Assembly: GCF_051903925.1 (NCBI RefSeq)
Contig: NZ_CP173678.1
Location: 3,100,001 to 3,164,000, forward strand
DNA length: 64,000 nt
Origin: G051903925 sp051903925
GTDB lineage: Bacteria > Pseudomonadota > Alphaproteobacteria > Zavarziniales > Zavarziniaceae
Direction: 5' to 3'
The notes under the pieces are model-generated. The model worked only from the letters and a program-made list of their open reading frames with translations, was not told the DNA's origin and made no database searches. A program made the translations under genes and the position numbers. This document shows positions 1 to 8,142 of the stretch, one piece after another. How positions within the stretch are numbered: position 1 is the first letter of the stretch; each line of letters opens with the position of its first letter.

Positions 1-882
1 GCCATTGTTGGCGGCCTTCTCCATCCGGGCCAGCAGGACCCGCCACATGCTTTCCCGCGTGTGCGGCTGCGCCATGGAAAAGCTCATCGGCCGGCCGGAG
101 GCGGTCACGATCCGCTCCAGCATGTCGAACTCGGCGTCGAGGTCGGGCGTGTCGAAGTCGGAGATCACTTCCAGCACGCCGCGGCCGGCGTCGCTGATCC
201 CCATGGCGATGCCGGTCAGCTCTGCCTCGGTCGCGCGGAGCGAGGGGGTGGGATCGCCCTTCACCGTGCGGTGGTTGAGCGAGCGCGAGGTCGAGAAGCC
301 GATGGCGCCGGCGCGCATGGCGTCCGCCGTGATGCGCCGCATCTCGGCAATGTCGTGATCCGTCGCGGCTTCCAGCTTGGCGCCGCGCTCTCCCATGACA
401 TAGACGCGCAGCGCGCCATGCGGCAGCTGGGCGCAGAAGTCGATGTCATGCGGCCGGGCGTCCAGCGTGTCGAGGTACTCGGCAAAGCTCTCCCACTCCC
501 AGGTCAGGCCCTCGTAGAGAGCGGCACCGGGAATGTCCTCCACCCCTTCCATCAACTCGACCAGCCGCTCGCGGTCATGCGGCTTCACCGGCGCGAAGCC
601 GACGCCGCAATTGCCCATGACGGCGGTCGTCACGCCGTGCCAGCTGGACGGCGCCAGCGCGCTGTCCCAGGACACCTGGCCGTCATAATGGGTGTGGATG
701 TCGACGAAGCCGGGGGTGACGATCTTGCCCTTGGCGTCGATCTCCTCCCGGCCGGCTCCCGCGACCGTGCCGACCGCGACGATGATGCCGTCCTGCACGG
801 CGACGTCCGCCGGGCGAAGGGGGCTGCCCGTACCGTCGGCCAGCATGCCGCCGCGGATCACCAGATCGTATTGCGCCGCCAT
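1..882 (-). CDS. N-acyl-D-amino-acid deacylase-like amidohydrolase (partial, C-terminus off window)
   Basis: The ATG is at 882 and 294 codons run without a stop to the window edge, so the C-terminal part is missing. The product starts MAAQYDLVIRGGMLADGTG, the opening beta-strand sandwich of D-aminoacylase and dihydroorotase-type amidohydrolases. The metal-binding motif DIHTHYDGQ lies near residue 65. The following segment VSWDSALAPSSWHGVTT and the MGNCGVGFAP stretch match N-acyl-D-amino-acid deacylases, cytosolic zinc enzymes that release D-amino acids from N-acyl derivatives. The exact substrate is uncertain, since many relatives are annotated only as D-aminoacylase-like. It lies downstream of a MarR gene in the same direction, with an 85-base gap holding a short palindrome. 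Confidence 0.85.
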   Translation of the reverse strand, partial: MAAQYDLVIRGGMLADGTGSPLRPADVAVQDGIIVAVGTVAGAGREEIDAKGKIVTPGFVDIHTHYDGQVSWDSALAPSSWHGVTTAVMGNCGVGFAPVKPHDRERLVELMEGVEDIPGAALYEGLTWEWESFAEYLDTLDARPHDIDFCAQLPHGALRVYVMGERGAKLEAATDHDIAEMRRITADAMRAGAIGFSTSRSLNHRTVKGDPTPSLRATEAELTGIAMGISDAGRGVLEVISDFDTPDLDAEFDMLERIVTASGRPMSFSMAQPHTRESMWRVLLARMEKAANNG

Positions 883-936
883 CTTGCGTCCTCCGGTTCT
901 TGGAATGTTGTTGTGTTCTGTCGTCAGAATTAGCTG

Positions 937-949
937 ATACCGGCGGTAT
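937..949. promoter_or_regulatory. Short palindrome upstream of the deacylase gene
   Basis: ATACCG-G-CGGTAT is a perfect inverted repeat with one central base, 55 bases upstream of the deacylase ATG. It could be an operator for the adjacent MarR protein or another regulator. It is short, so chance is possible. Confidence 0.35.
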
Positions 950-967
950 TGTCAAAGCTGCCGGAGC

Positions 968-1486
968 TCACGCAGTCTCTTCCAGGTCCTTCAGGCGCTC
1001 GTCCCGTGTCGCGGCCAGCGCCGCGTAGACCCCCTCGAACACGGCGAGCATGGCCGGCAGGTCAACGCCCGGCAGCAGCGCGCCAAGGCGGTCGGCCAGG
1101 TCCGACTCGAACGCGGCAAGCCGGGCAAGGCCGGCCGGCGTCATGACCACGCGCACCACGCGCCCGTCCACCGGGTCCGAGCGCTCCACCGTCCAGCCCT
1201 TGTCCCGCAGGGTCGCCAGGACGGCGGAGATGGTCGGTTTCTTCACGGCCAGCGCGGCCGCCACCTCACCCGCCCGCCTGGCGCCGGAGCGCAGGTAGAG
1301 CATCGCGCGGTACTGCGCCATCGAGATGTCGGACGGTCGCGCCGCCTGCTCGAACTCGCGGTAGAGGGCGACGATGCTGCGCACGGCATGGACGTGCCCC
1401 TGGCGCAGGTCTCCGTCCCGCGCAGGCAGGACGGGGGCGTCGGCGTCGGCGTCGTGGGCGGGTTCGTCCGGCGTGCGTAGGGTCAT
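968..1486 (-). CDS. MarR family transcriptional regulator
   Basis: This 172-residue protein has the MarR winged-helix layout: a dimerisation helix near the N-terminus, DISMAQYRAMLYLRSG leading into the HTH, a recognition region AVKKPTISAVLATLRDKGW near residues 85-103, and the wing ERSDPVDGRVVRVVMTPAG. Such proteins usually repress neighbouring genes and release DNA on binding an aromatic or acidic ligand. It sits between two amidohydrolase genes transcribed in the same direction and probably controls one or both. The N-terminal 25 residues are acidic and low in complexity, so a later start cannot be excluded. Confidence 0.88.
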   Translation of the reverse strand: MTLRTPDEPAHDADADAPVLPARDGDLRQGHVHAVRSIVALYREFEQAARPSDISMAQYRAMLYLRSGARRAGEVAAALAVKKPTISAVLATLRDKGWTVERSDPVDGRVVRVVMTPAGLARLAAFESDLADRLGALLPGVDLPAMLAVFEGVYAALAATRDERLKDLEETA

Positions 1487-1507
1487 GCTTTCACTTCCAC
1501 ATTACCA

Positions 1508-1611
1508 CCTCATCAGGAGGTGCGAGCCAATGGCGCGCCTCGAAGGATGGGCAGCCGTCGCACGGGTTGCCGATCCTTCGAGACGCACCTGCGGTACTTC
1601 TCAGGATGAAG
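1508..1611. repeat. Interspersed inverted-repeat element (CTCGAAGGAT family)
   Basis: The MarR upstream gap is filled by a large imperfect inverted repeat. The inner arms, 1536-1553 and 1568-1585, agree at about 16 of 18 positions around the core CTCGAAGGAT / ATCCTTCGAG. Weaker outer arms (CCTCATCAGG at 1508 and TCTCAGGATG near 1600) extend it. Similar elements are common between genes in alphaproteobacteria and look like REP/BIME-type repeats. No open reading frame is inside it. Confidence 0.65.
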
Positions 1612-1624
1612 TTGGGAAGAAATG

Positions 1625-2743
1625 CTAGGTCGGGGCGCGGTCGAGGCCGTAGAGCTCGCTTACATTGCCGCGCAGAATGGCGTCGCGTTCGACCGGGTTC
1701 ATGTCCTTGGTCTGCTCGGCCAGGATCTCCTGCGACCAGGGCCAGGTCGAATCGCTGTGCGGGAAGTCATTGGCCCACATCAGGCGCTTGTAGTTGCACA
1801 GGTTGCGGACCTTGAACGCGACCCAGTCGTCCTGGAAGGTCAGGTAGATGTTCTCGGCGAAGTATTCGCTGGGCAGCTTCTTCAGTGTTTCGCCCTCCAT
1901 CCAGTGGCGATGACGCTTGTAGGCATGGTCCATGCGATACATGTAGTGCGGCGCCCAGCCGGCATCGGCCTCCACACAGACGACCTTGAGCTGGGGGAAG
2001 CGGTCGAAGACGCCGCCGAACACCATCGTGCCCAGGATGTCCTGGCAGCCGCGGATGATCGACATGAAGCCGTTGATCTTGGGCCCGCGCGGCTTCATGC
2101 CGAAGGCGCCGTCGCGGCTGGTCAGGATGTGGAACGACAGCGGCAGGTTGAGGTCGACCGCCGCCTCCCAGAACGGGTCGTAGCAGGCGTGGTCATAATC
2201 CTCGACATTGGGGTTGCCGGGCATCATCACGCCCCTGAACCCGGCGGCCTTGATCCGGCGCAGGTCCTCGATCCCCTCGGCCACCGTGCGGAGCGCCGTC
2301 TGGCCCAGGCCGAACAGACGGTCCGGGGCGGCGGAGACGTAGCCTTCGAGCCAGCGGTTATAGGCTTGGAAACAAGCGTGCTTGTAGTCGAAGTCGGGAT
2401 GGTTGCAGAGCAGCATGCCGACGGTGGGATAGATGATCTCGGCCGCGACCCCGTCGCGATCCTGGTCGGCGGCGCGGGCCGAACCGTCCCAGGACGAGCG
2501 GATCGCGTCCTCCCAGACGCCGAACTGCTTCAGCTGTTCCGGCGGCTTGCCGGCCGCGGTACCCAGGCCGATGGGGACGGGCGTCTTCATGCCGTCGATC
2601 ACGAACATGTCGCCGATCCTGGGATCGCGTACCATGCGGGGAGCCTTATCCCGCCAGGCCGGTTCGATATGGTCGACATAGCAGCCGGGTGGCTCGGAAA
2701 TGTGGGAATCGGCGGAAATCGGGCGCGGAGCGGCAGCGGTCAT
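1625..2743 (-). CDS. Amidohydrolase_2 family metal-dependent hydrolase
   Basis: This 372-residue TIM-barrel protein begins MTAAAPRPISADSHISEPPG, with the short SADSHI motif that carries a metal-binding histidine in the amidohydrolase-2 (ACMSD-like) family. Further family marks are IIYPTVGMLL, the GVMMPGNPN turn, FHILTSRDG, and a C-terminal MWANDFPHSDSTWPWS containing the catalytic-type DFPH. Relatives hydrolyse or decarboxylate small ring compounds; the substrate here is unknown. The ATG at 2743 was chosen over an upstream in-frame start because the family begins there and GGAAA precedes it. A perfect inverted repeat lies 18 bases upstream. Confidence 0.85.
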   Translation of the reverse strand: MTAAAPRPISADSHISEPPGCYVDHIEPAWRDKAPRMVRDPRIGDMFVIDGMKTPVPIGLGTAAGKPPEQLKQFGVWEDAIRSSWDGSARAADQDRDGVAAEIIYPTVGMLLCNHPDFDYKHACFQAYNRWLEGYVSAAPDRLFGLGQTALRTVAEGIEDLRRIKAAGFRGVMMPGNPNVEDYDHACYDPFWEAAVDLNLPLSFHILTSRDGAFGMKPRGPKINGFMSIIRGCQDILGTMVFGGVFDRFPQLKVVCVEADAGWAPHYMYRMDHAYKRHRHWMEGETLKKLPSEYFAENIYLTFQDDWVAFKVRNLCNYKRLMWANDFPHSDSTWPWSQEILAEQTKDMNPVERDAILRGNVSELYGLDRAPT

Positions 2744-2760
2744 CGGGCGTTTCCGGATTA

Positions 2761-2780
2761 TAGTTCGTATTGGCGAACTA
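2761..2780. promoter_or_regulatory. Perfect inverted-repeat operator candidate
   Basis: TAGTTCG-N6-CGAACTA is a 7-base inverted repeat with a 6-base spacer, 18 bases upstream of the amidohydrolase ATG at 2743. Its size and TTCG/CGAA arms resemble MarR- or IclR-type operators. The MarR gene at 968-1486 is the nearest candidate regulator. Confidence 0.6.
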
Positions 2781-2859
2781 ACGATCCGCCCGCGTGCGTC
2801 GCCTGTCAACGGTGTTCATGGCGCCACCTGTCGCCGGCAATGGCGCTCTGGACTTGATA

Positions 2860-2874
2860 TGAGAATCGTTCGCA
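2860..2874. promoter_or_regulatory. Fur/Mur-like box at sitA
   Basis: TGAGAAT-C-GTTCGCA is a 7-1-7 inverted repeat with five of seven arm positions paired, flanked by ATAT and AATATT. It ends 14 bases before the sitA start. Fur-family proteins (Fur, or Mur for manganese) usually repress sitABCD in alphaproteobacteria, so site and operon agree. Confidence 0.55.
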
Positions 2875-2888
2875 ATATTTGCTCCGAC

Positions 2889-3788
2889 ATGACCCGTGCC
2901 ATCCCGCGAGCCGGCCTTTTGGCAGCCTTGGTCCTGCTGCTCCTGGCGGCGCTGCCAGCCCACGCGGCGGAGCGGCTGAAAGTGGTGACGACCTTCACCA
3001 TCATTGCCGACATGGCGCGCAACGTGGCGGGCAACGCCGCGGACGTGGAGGCGATCACGAAGCCGGGGGCTGAGATCCACAACTACCAGCCCACACCCGG
3101 TGACATCCTGCGGGCGCAGGGGGCGGGCCTGGTCCTGTGGAACGGTCTGAACCTGGAACGCTGGTTCGAACGATTCTTCGCGCGGCTGGACGGCGTGCCC
3201 AGCGTCGTCGTGTCTGACGGGGTGCAGCCTCTGCCGATCGGGGAGGGGCCCTATTCCGGGAAACCCAATCCGCATGCCTGGATGTCGCCGGCAGCGGCCC
3301 TGGTCTATGTCGAGAACATCAAGGCGGCTCTGGTCGCGCACGACCCGGCCAACGCCGCCACCTACGAGGCGAATGCCACGGCCTACAAGGCGGCGATCGA
3401 GGCAACGGCGGCGCCCATCCGGGCACAGCTGGCCGCGATCCCGGAGGCGCGGCGCTGGCTGGCGACCAGCGAGGGGGCATTTTCCTACCTGGCCCAGGAT
3501 TTCGGCCTGCGGGAGCTTTATCTCTGGCCGATCAATGCCGACCAGCAGGGCACGCCGCGCCAGGTCCGGGCCGTGATCGACGCGATCCGCGCGCACCAGA
3601 TCCCCGCGATCTTTTCGGAAAGCACCGTGCCCGCGGCACCCGCCGAGCAGGTCGCGCGGGAGACGGGCATCCGCTATGGCGGTGTCCTTTATGTCGACAG
3701 CCTGTCGGACGCGGATGGCCCAGTGCCGACCTATCTGGACCTGTTGCGTGTCACGGGCGAGACGATCGCCGCAGGCCTGGCACCATGA
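2889..3788 (+). CDS. sitA: Mn/Fe ABC transporter substrate-binding protein SitA
   Basis: This 299-residue periplasmic solute-binding protein belongs to cluster 9 (SitA/YfeA/TroA). A Sec signal peptide, hydrophobic over residues 8-22 and ending ALPAHAAE, opens it. Metal ligands are recognisable: His64 in EIHNY, His129 in NPHAWMSP, Glu244 in FSEST and Asp270 in YVDSLS. The segment INADQQGTPRQV and the C-terminus GPVPTYLDLLRVT are characteristic of SitA rather than ZnuA, and there is no His-rich loop, so Mn or Fe is favoured over Zn. ATG 2889 was preferred to in-frame ATG 2859 because the latter falls inside the Fur-like box. It overlaps sitB by four bases. Confidence 0.9.
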   Translation: MTRAIPRAGLLAALVLLLLAALPAHAAERLKVVTTFTIIADMARNVAGNAADVEAITKPGAEIHNYQPTPGDILRAQGAGLVLWNGLNLERWFERFFARLDGVPSVVVSDGVQPLPIGEGPYSGKPNPHAWMSPAAALVYVENIKAALVAHDPANAATYEANATAYKAAIEATAAPIRAQLAAIPEARRWLATSEGAFSYLAQDFGLRELYLWPINADQQGTPRQVRAVIDAIRAHQIPAIFSESTVPAAPAEQVARETGIRYGGVLYVDSLSDADGPVPTYLDLLRVTGETIAAGLAP

Positions 3789-4762
3789 ACCGCGTCGAAT
3801 GGTTCCAGGAACACCCGAGGCCGGCCGAAACCGTGGCGCCGGAGGTGGAGGGCCTGGCGGTCGAGCAGGCGACCGTGACCTATCGCACCGGCGTCATGGC
3901 GCTGCACGATGCCAGCTTTACCGTGCCGCGCGGCACTATTACGGCGCTGGTGGGGGTGAACGGGTCCGGCAAGTCGACGCTGTTCAAGGCGATCATGGGC
4001 TTCCTTCGCCTGGGCCGCGGGCGGATCCGCATCCTGGGCCAGCCGGTCGCCAGCGCGCTGAAGGCGAACCTCGTCGCCTATGTGCCGCAGAGCGAGGAGG
4101 TCGACTGGAACTTCCCCGTCCTGGTCGAGGACGTGGTGATGATGGGTCGCTATGGCCGTATGGGCCTGCTGCGCCTGCCGCGCGCCGCCGACCGGACGGC
4201 GGTGGACGATGCCCTGGCCCGGGTCGGCATGGCGGAGTTCCGCAAGCGCCAGATCGGTGAATTGTCGGGCGGGCAGAAGAAGCGCGTCTTCCTGGCGCGG
4301 GCGCTGGCCCAGGACGCGCGCGTGATCCTGCTGGACGAGCCGTTCACCGGCGTCGACGTGGCGACCGAGGATGCCATCGTCACCCTGCTGCGGTCCCTGC
4401 GCGACGAGGGCCGCGTGATCCTGGTCTCCACCCACAACCTGGGCAGCGTGCCGGAATTCTGCGACCGCACCGTGCTGCTGCGCCGGACGGTGCTGGCGGC
4501 AGGGCCCACGGAGCAGGTCTTCACGCACGAGAACCTGGAACGCGCCTTTGGCGGCGTTCTGCGCCATTTCGTGCTGTCGGCCAGCGACGGGCACGGCGTC
4601 CTGACCGACGACGAGCGGCCGCTGATCATGCGCGAGGGGCGGCCCCAGGCGCGGGACATCACGATCACGCCGGGCATCTGGCCCTATTGCGCGCCCGATG
4701 AGCCGTCGGGTGTGACAGAGGGAGAGCCACAGGGGGGCACGGCCAAGGACGGCCACCGTTGA
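3785..4762 (+). CDS. sitB: Mn/Fe ABC transporter ATP-binding protein SitB
   Basis: This 325-residue ATPase energises the importer on the cytoplasmic face. Walker A is GVNGSGKST (residues 57-65), the signature LSGGQKKR begins at residue 160, and Walker B VILLDEP is near 180-186, followed by a switch histidine in VSTHN. The start overlaps the sitA stop (ATGA), implying translational coupling. About 30 residues precede the ABC domain, and a C-terminal tail of roughly 60 residues is rich in charged and Pro/Gly residues, slightly longer than in classic SitB. Confidence 0.92.
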   Translation: MNRVEWFQEHPRPAETVAPEVEGLAVEQATVTYRTGVMALHDASFTVPRGTITALVGVNGSGKSTLFKAIMGFLRLGRGRIRILGQPVASALKANLVAYVPQSEEVDWNFPVLVEDVVMMGRYGRMGLLRLPRAADRTAVDDALARVGMAEFRKRQIGELSGGQKKRVFLARALAQDARVILLDEPFTGVDVATEDAIVTLLRSLRDEGRVILVSTHNLGSVPEFCDRTVLLRRTVLAAGPTEQVFTHENLERAFGGVLRHFVLSASDGHGVLTDDERPLIMREGRPQARDITITPGIWPYCAPDEPSGVTEGEPQGGTAKDGHR

Positions 4763-5616
4763 GCTTCCTGACCGAACCGTTCGTCTATGACTACATGCTG
4801 ACCGCGATCTGGGTCAGCAGCCTGGTCGGCGGCGTCTGCGCGTTCCTTTCCGCCTTCCTGATGCTCAAGGGCTGGTCGCTGATCGGCGATGCCCTGAGCC
4901 ATGCCATCGTCCCCGGCGTGGCCGGTGCGGCGATGCTGGGCCTGCCGTTTTCGCTGGGCGCGTTCCTGGCCGGGGGCTTGGCGGCGGCGGCGATGCTGTT
5001 CCTGAGCCAGCGGACGCGGCTGCGGCAGGATGCGATCATCGGCCTGATCTTCACCGGCTTCTTCAGCGCCGGATTGTTCATGGTCTCGCTCGATCCCGTT
5101 GCGGTGAACATCCAGACCATTGCACTGGGCAACGTCCTGGCGATCACGCCGGGCGATACGCTGCAACTGGGCCTGATCGGCGGGATCACGCTGGTTGTCC
5201 TGCTGCTGACCTGGCGCGACCTGATGGTGGTGTTCTTTGACGAGAGCCATGCCCGATCCGTAGGCCTGCGCGTGACGGCGCTGAAGGTGCTGTTCTTTGC
5301 CCTTCTGGCGGCGACCACGGTTGCGGCGTTGCAGACGGTGGGTGCCTTCCTGGTGATCGGCATGGTGGTGACGCCGGGGGCGACAGCATACCTTCTGTGC
5401 GACCGCTTTCCCCGCCTGATCGCGCTATCGGTGGCGATCGGCACGGTAACCGGGTTCCTGGGGGCCTATGCCAGCTACTTCCTGGACGGCGCCACGGGCG
5501 GCGTCATCGTGCTGTTGCAGACGATCGTGTTCCTGGCCGCATTCGTCCTGGCCCCGCGCCACGGCATGCTGGCCGCGCGACGCCGGGCGGCCATGGTGCC
5601 GCAGGACCTGCCATGA
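4759..5616 (+). CDS. sitC: Mn/Fe ABC transporter permease SitC
   Basis: This 285-residue membrane permease of the ABC-3 family has about eight hydrophobic segments. The conserved opening EPFVYDYMLTAIWVS and LKGWSLIGDALSHAIVPGVA match SitC/YfeC. The apparent start is TTG at 4759, overlapping the TGA of sitB; the first downstream ATG (4795) would cut into the conserved N-terminus, so TTG with translational coupling is the better call. It pairs with SitD to form the channel. Confidence 0.9.
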   Translation: MSFLTEPFVYDYMLTAIWVSSLVGGVCAFLSAFLMLKGWSLIGDALSHAIVPGVAGAAMLGLPFSLGAFLAGGLAAAAMLFLSQRTRLRQDAIIGLIFTGFFSAGLFMVSLDPVAVNIQTIALGNVLAITPGDTLQLGLIGGITLVVLLLTWRDLMVVFFDESHARSVGLRVTALKVLFFALLAATTVAALQTVGAFLVIGMVVTPGATAYLLCDRFPRLIALSVAIGTVTGFLGAYASYFLDGATGGVIVLLQTIVFLAAFVLAPRHGMLAARRRAAMVPQDLP

Positions 5617-6461
5617 TCGAGTCGGCCCTTATGCCGTTCCGGCTGGACTTCATGGTCCAGGCGATGGCGATCGCTATGCTGGTCGCCGTGCCGACGGCGC
5701 TGCTGTCCTGTTTCCTGGTGCTGAAGGGCTGGTCGCTGATGGGCGACGCCATCGCGCACGCCGTCTTTCCGGGCGTGGTGATCGCCTACATGATCGGCCT
5801 GCCGCTGAGCCTGGGCGCCTTTGCCGCCGGGATGGCATGCGCCCTAGCTACCGGCTTCCTCAACGACAATTCCCGGGTGAAGCAGGACACCGTGATGGGG
5901 GTCGTCTTCTCCGGCATGTTTGCGCTTGGGATCGTGCTCTATGTCCAGGTGCAGGCGGACGTCCACCTGGACCACATCCTGTTCGGCGACATGCTGGGCA
6001 TCGTGACGGCCGACCTGGTCGAGGCCGGCCTGGTCGCCGCGTTCGTCGCCCTGTGCATCCTGGTGAAAGGGCGCGACCTGATGCTGCATGCCTTCGATCC
6101 GGCGCAGGCGCGGGTCGTGGGCCTGCGCGTCGGCGTGCTGCACTATGGGCTGCTGGCGCTGATCTCGCTGACGGTCGTGGGCGCGCTGAAGGCGGTGGGC
6201 CTGATCCTGGCAATCGGCTTGCTGATCGCGCCCGGCGCCATCGCCTTCCTGCTGACGCGACGCTTCGGCGCAATGCTGTGGGCCGCAGTCGGCATCGCCG
6301 TCGCGGCCGCCTTCCTGGGCGTCTACCTCTCGTTCTTCATCGACAGCGCGCCGGCGCCGACCATCATGCTGGTGCTTACGGCGACGTTCGTCGCGATGTT
6401 CCTGGCCCGCAGTGTCCGTGCGACGGCGGATGCGGTCGAGGGTGACACGGGCCGGGTGTAG
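5613..6461 (+). CDS. sitD: Mn/Fe ABC transporter permease SitD
   Basis: The second ABC-3 permease of the importer has 282 residues and is paralogous to SitC: FLVLKGWSLMGDAIAHAVFP parallels the SitC segment, and DSAPAPTIMLVLTATF closes the membrane domain. The ATG overlaps the sitC stop by four bases, so all four sit genes are coupled. An open frame extends upstream inside sitC but has no family similarity. The gene ends ten bases before the convergent emrB stop, with no obvious terminator between. Confidence 0.9.
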   Translation: MIESALMPFRLDFMVQAMAIAMLVAVPTALLSCFLVLKGWSLMGDAIAHAVFPGVVIAYMIGLPLSLGAFAAGMACALATGFLNDNSRVKQDTVMGVVFSGMFALGIVLYVQVQADVHLDHILFGDMLGIVTADLVEAGLVAAFVALCILVKGRDLMLHAFDPAQARVVGLRVGVLHYGLLALISLTVVGALKAVGLILAIGLLIAPGAIAFLLTRRFGAMLWAAVGIAVAAAFLGVYLSFFIDSAPAPTIMLVLTATFVAMFLARSVRATADAVEGDTGRV

Positions 6462-6471
6462 GCCGGGCCGA

Positions 6472-8013
6472 TCAGTCGATCGCCACGTGCTCCGCGGTGC
6501 CGCCCGCGGCCTTGGCCGGGCGGAGCAGCAGCACCAGCGGCATCACGGACAGCGACAGGACCATCATCAGGCGGAAATCGTCCAGATAGGCGATCAGCGC
6601 CGCCTGCTGGTTGATCGCGGCGTCCAGCATCAGCGGCCCGGCGGCACTGTCCAAGGCAAATCCCGGCGTGTTGGCCAGGGGTGCGTTGAAGGGGGTGGCA
6701 AAGACAGACAGGACGGCGTGGTTGATCTGGGTGTTGCGGGTCAGCAGGGCCGTCACGATGGCGATGCCGATGGACGAGCCGAGGTTCCGGAGCAGGCTGA
6801 ACAGGCCGGTCGCCTCGCCCCGCAGGTCGGCCGCCACGGTCGAGAATGTGACGGTCGAGAGCGGCACGAAGATGCAGCCAAGGCCGATGCCCTGGATCAT
6901 GCCGGAGATCACGAGTTGCTCCTGCGATACGGCGGCCGTGAACTGCGCCATCTGCCAGAGCGACAGGGCCAGCGTCCCGAATCCAGTCAGCAGCAGGATG
7001 CGGACGTCGACGCGTCCGATCAGGCGGCCCATCAGCATCATCGCGATCATCGTGCCGACACCACGCGGCGCCACGACCAGGCCTGCCGCGATCACGGGGT
7101 AGCCCATCAGGTGCTGCACGAACGGGGTCGTCAGCGCCAGCGAGGCGTACATCACGAGGCCAACCGTGAAGATGAAGATCAGGCCCATCGTCACGTTGCG
7201 GTCGCGGAACAGGCGCAGCGAGATGAACGGCCGCCGGGCCGTCGTCATCTGCACGGCGAAGAGATAGAAGCCGAGCGCCGCCAGCACCGCCTCAACCCGG
7301 ATCTCTGTCGAGGCGAACCAGTCGAGCTGCTCCCCCCGGTCCAGCATCATCTGGAGCGAGCCGACGCCCAGCGCCAGCATGGCGAAGCCGAACCAGTCGA
7401 AGCCGCCTGGCCGCTTCTCCGTCTCCGGGATGAAGGCCAGGATGCCGAGAAAGGCGAGCACGCCGAACGGCAGGTTGATGAAGAAGACCCAGCGCCAGGA
7501 GTACATCTCGGTCAGCCAGCCGCCGAGGACGGGGCCGACGACCGGCCCGATCATCACGCCGACGCCCCACATCGCCATGGCCGAGCCCTGCTTCTCCTTC
7601 GGGAAGGAGGCGAGCAGGACCTGCTGCGACAGCGGCACCAGGGCCGCACCAAAGGCGCCCTGCGCCAGGCGATAGGCGACGATCTCAACGAGCGAGGTCG
7701 CGATCCCGCACAGCATGGACGTGACGGTGAAGCCGGCCACGGCGATCAGGAACAGCCGGCGCAGGCCCATGCGCTGGGCGAGCGCCGCACTGAGCGGCGT
7801 CATGATGGCAGCCGCCACGATGTAGGAGGTCAGGACCCAGTTCACCTGGTCCTGGCTGGCAGAGACACTGCCCTGGATATAGGGCAGGGCGACATTGGCG
7901 ATCGTGCCGTCCAGCGACTGCATGACCGTGGCCAGCATGACGGTGAGCGTCAGCAGCACCAGGTTGCGCTGGACGGGCGTGGCTATGGGCGCGGCAAGAG
8001 CCGTCGTACTCAT
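6472..8013 (-). CDS. emrB: EmrB/QacA-type DHA2 drug:H+ antiporter
   Basis: This 513-residue inner-membrane transporter of the major facilitator superfamily has 14 predicted helices (DHA2 family). Landmarks are QSLDGTIANVALPYI in TM1, WVLTSYIVAAAIMTPL in TM2, and the motif C-type stretch GPVVGPVLGGWLTEMYSWRW in TM5. With EmrA and an outer-membrane channel encoded elsewhere it should export hydrophobic toxic compounds. It is the last gene of marR-emrA-emrB; a 129-base gap holding an inverted-repeat element separates it from emrA. Confidence 0.92.
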   Translation of the reverse strand: MSTTALAAPIATPVQRNLVLLTLTVMLATVMQSLDGTIANVALPYIQGSVSASQDQVNWVLTSYIVAAAIMTPLSAALAQRMGLRRLFLIAVAGFTVTSMLCGIATSLVEIVAYRLAQGAFGAALVPLSQQVLLASFPKEKQGSAMAMWGVGVMIGPVVGPVLGGWLTEMYSWRWVFFINLPFGVLAFLGILAFIPETEKRPGGFDWFGFAMLALGVGSLQMMLDRGEQLDWFASTEIRVEAVLAALGFYLFAVQMTTARRPFISLRLFRDRNVTMGLIFIFTVGLVMYASLALTTPFVQHLMGYPVIAAGLVVAPRGVGTMIAMMLMGRLIGRVDVRILLLTGFGTLALSLWQMAQFTAAVSQEQLVISGMIQGIGLGCIFVPLSTVTFSTVAADLRGEATGLFSLLRNLGSSIGIAIVTALLTRNTQINHAVLSVFATPFNAPLANTPGFALDSAAGPLMLDAAINQQAALIAYLDDFRLMMVLSLSVMPLVLLLRPAKAAGGTAEHVAID

Positions 8014-8032
8014 CGGGAAACGGACCTTTACC

Positions 8033-8116
8033 CGCTCATCCCCGCGAAAGCGGGGATCCAGAGCAACCAGTGCTGCGCGTGCGGCCCCTGGATCCCCGCC
8101 TTCGCGGGGATGAGCG
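8033..8116. repeat. Paired inverted repeat (CTCATCCCCGCG family), BIME-like
   Basis: Two 29-base arms at 8033-8061 and 8088-8116 are inverted copies differing at one position, around a 26-base spacer. Each arm itself holds the small hairpin ATCCCCGC-GAA-GCGGGGAT. Related copies occur at 13348-13379 and 17812-17840. The element lies between emrA and emrB, where it could fold into a long mRNA hairpin and lower emrB expression. Confidence 0.85.
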
Positions 8117-8142
8117 ATGAAGTGTTGTGCCCATACCCACCC

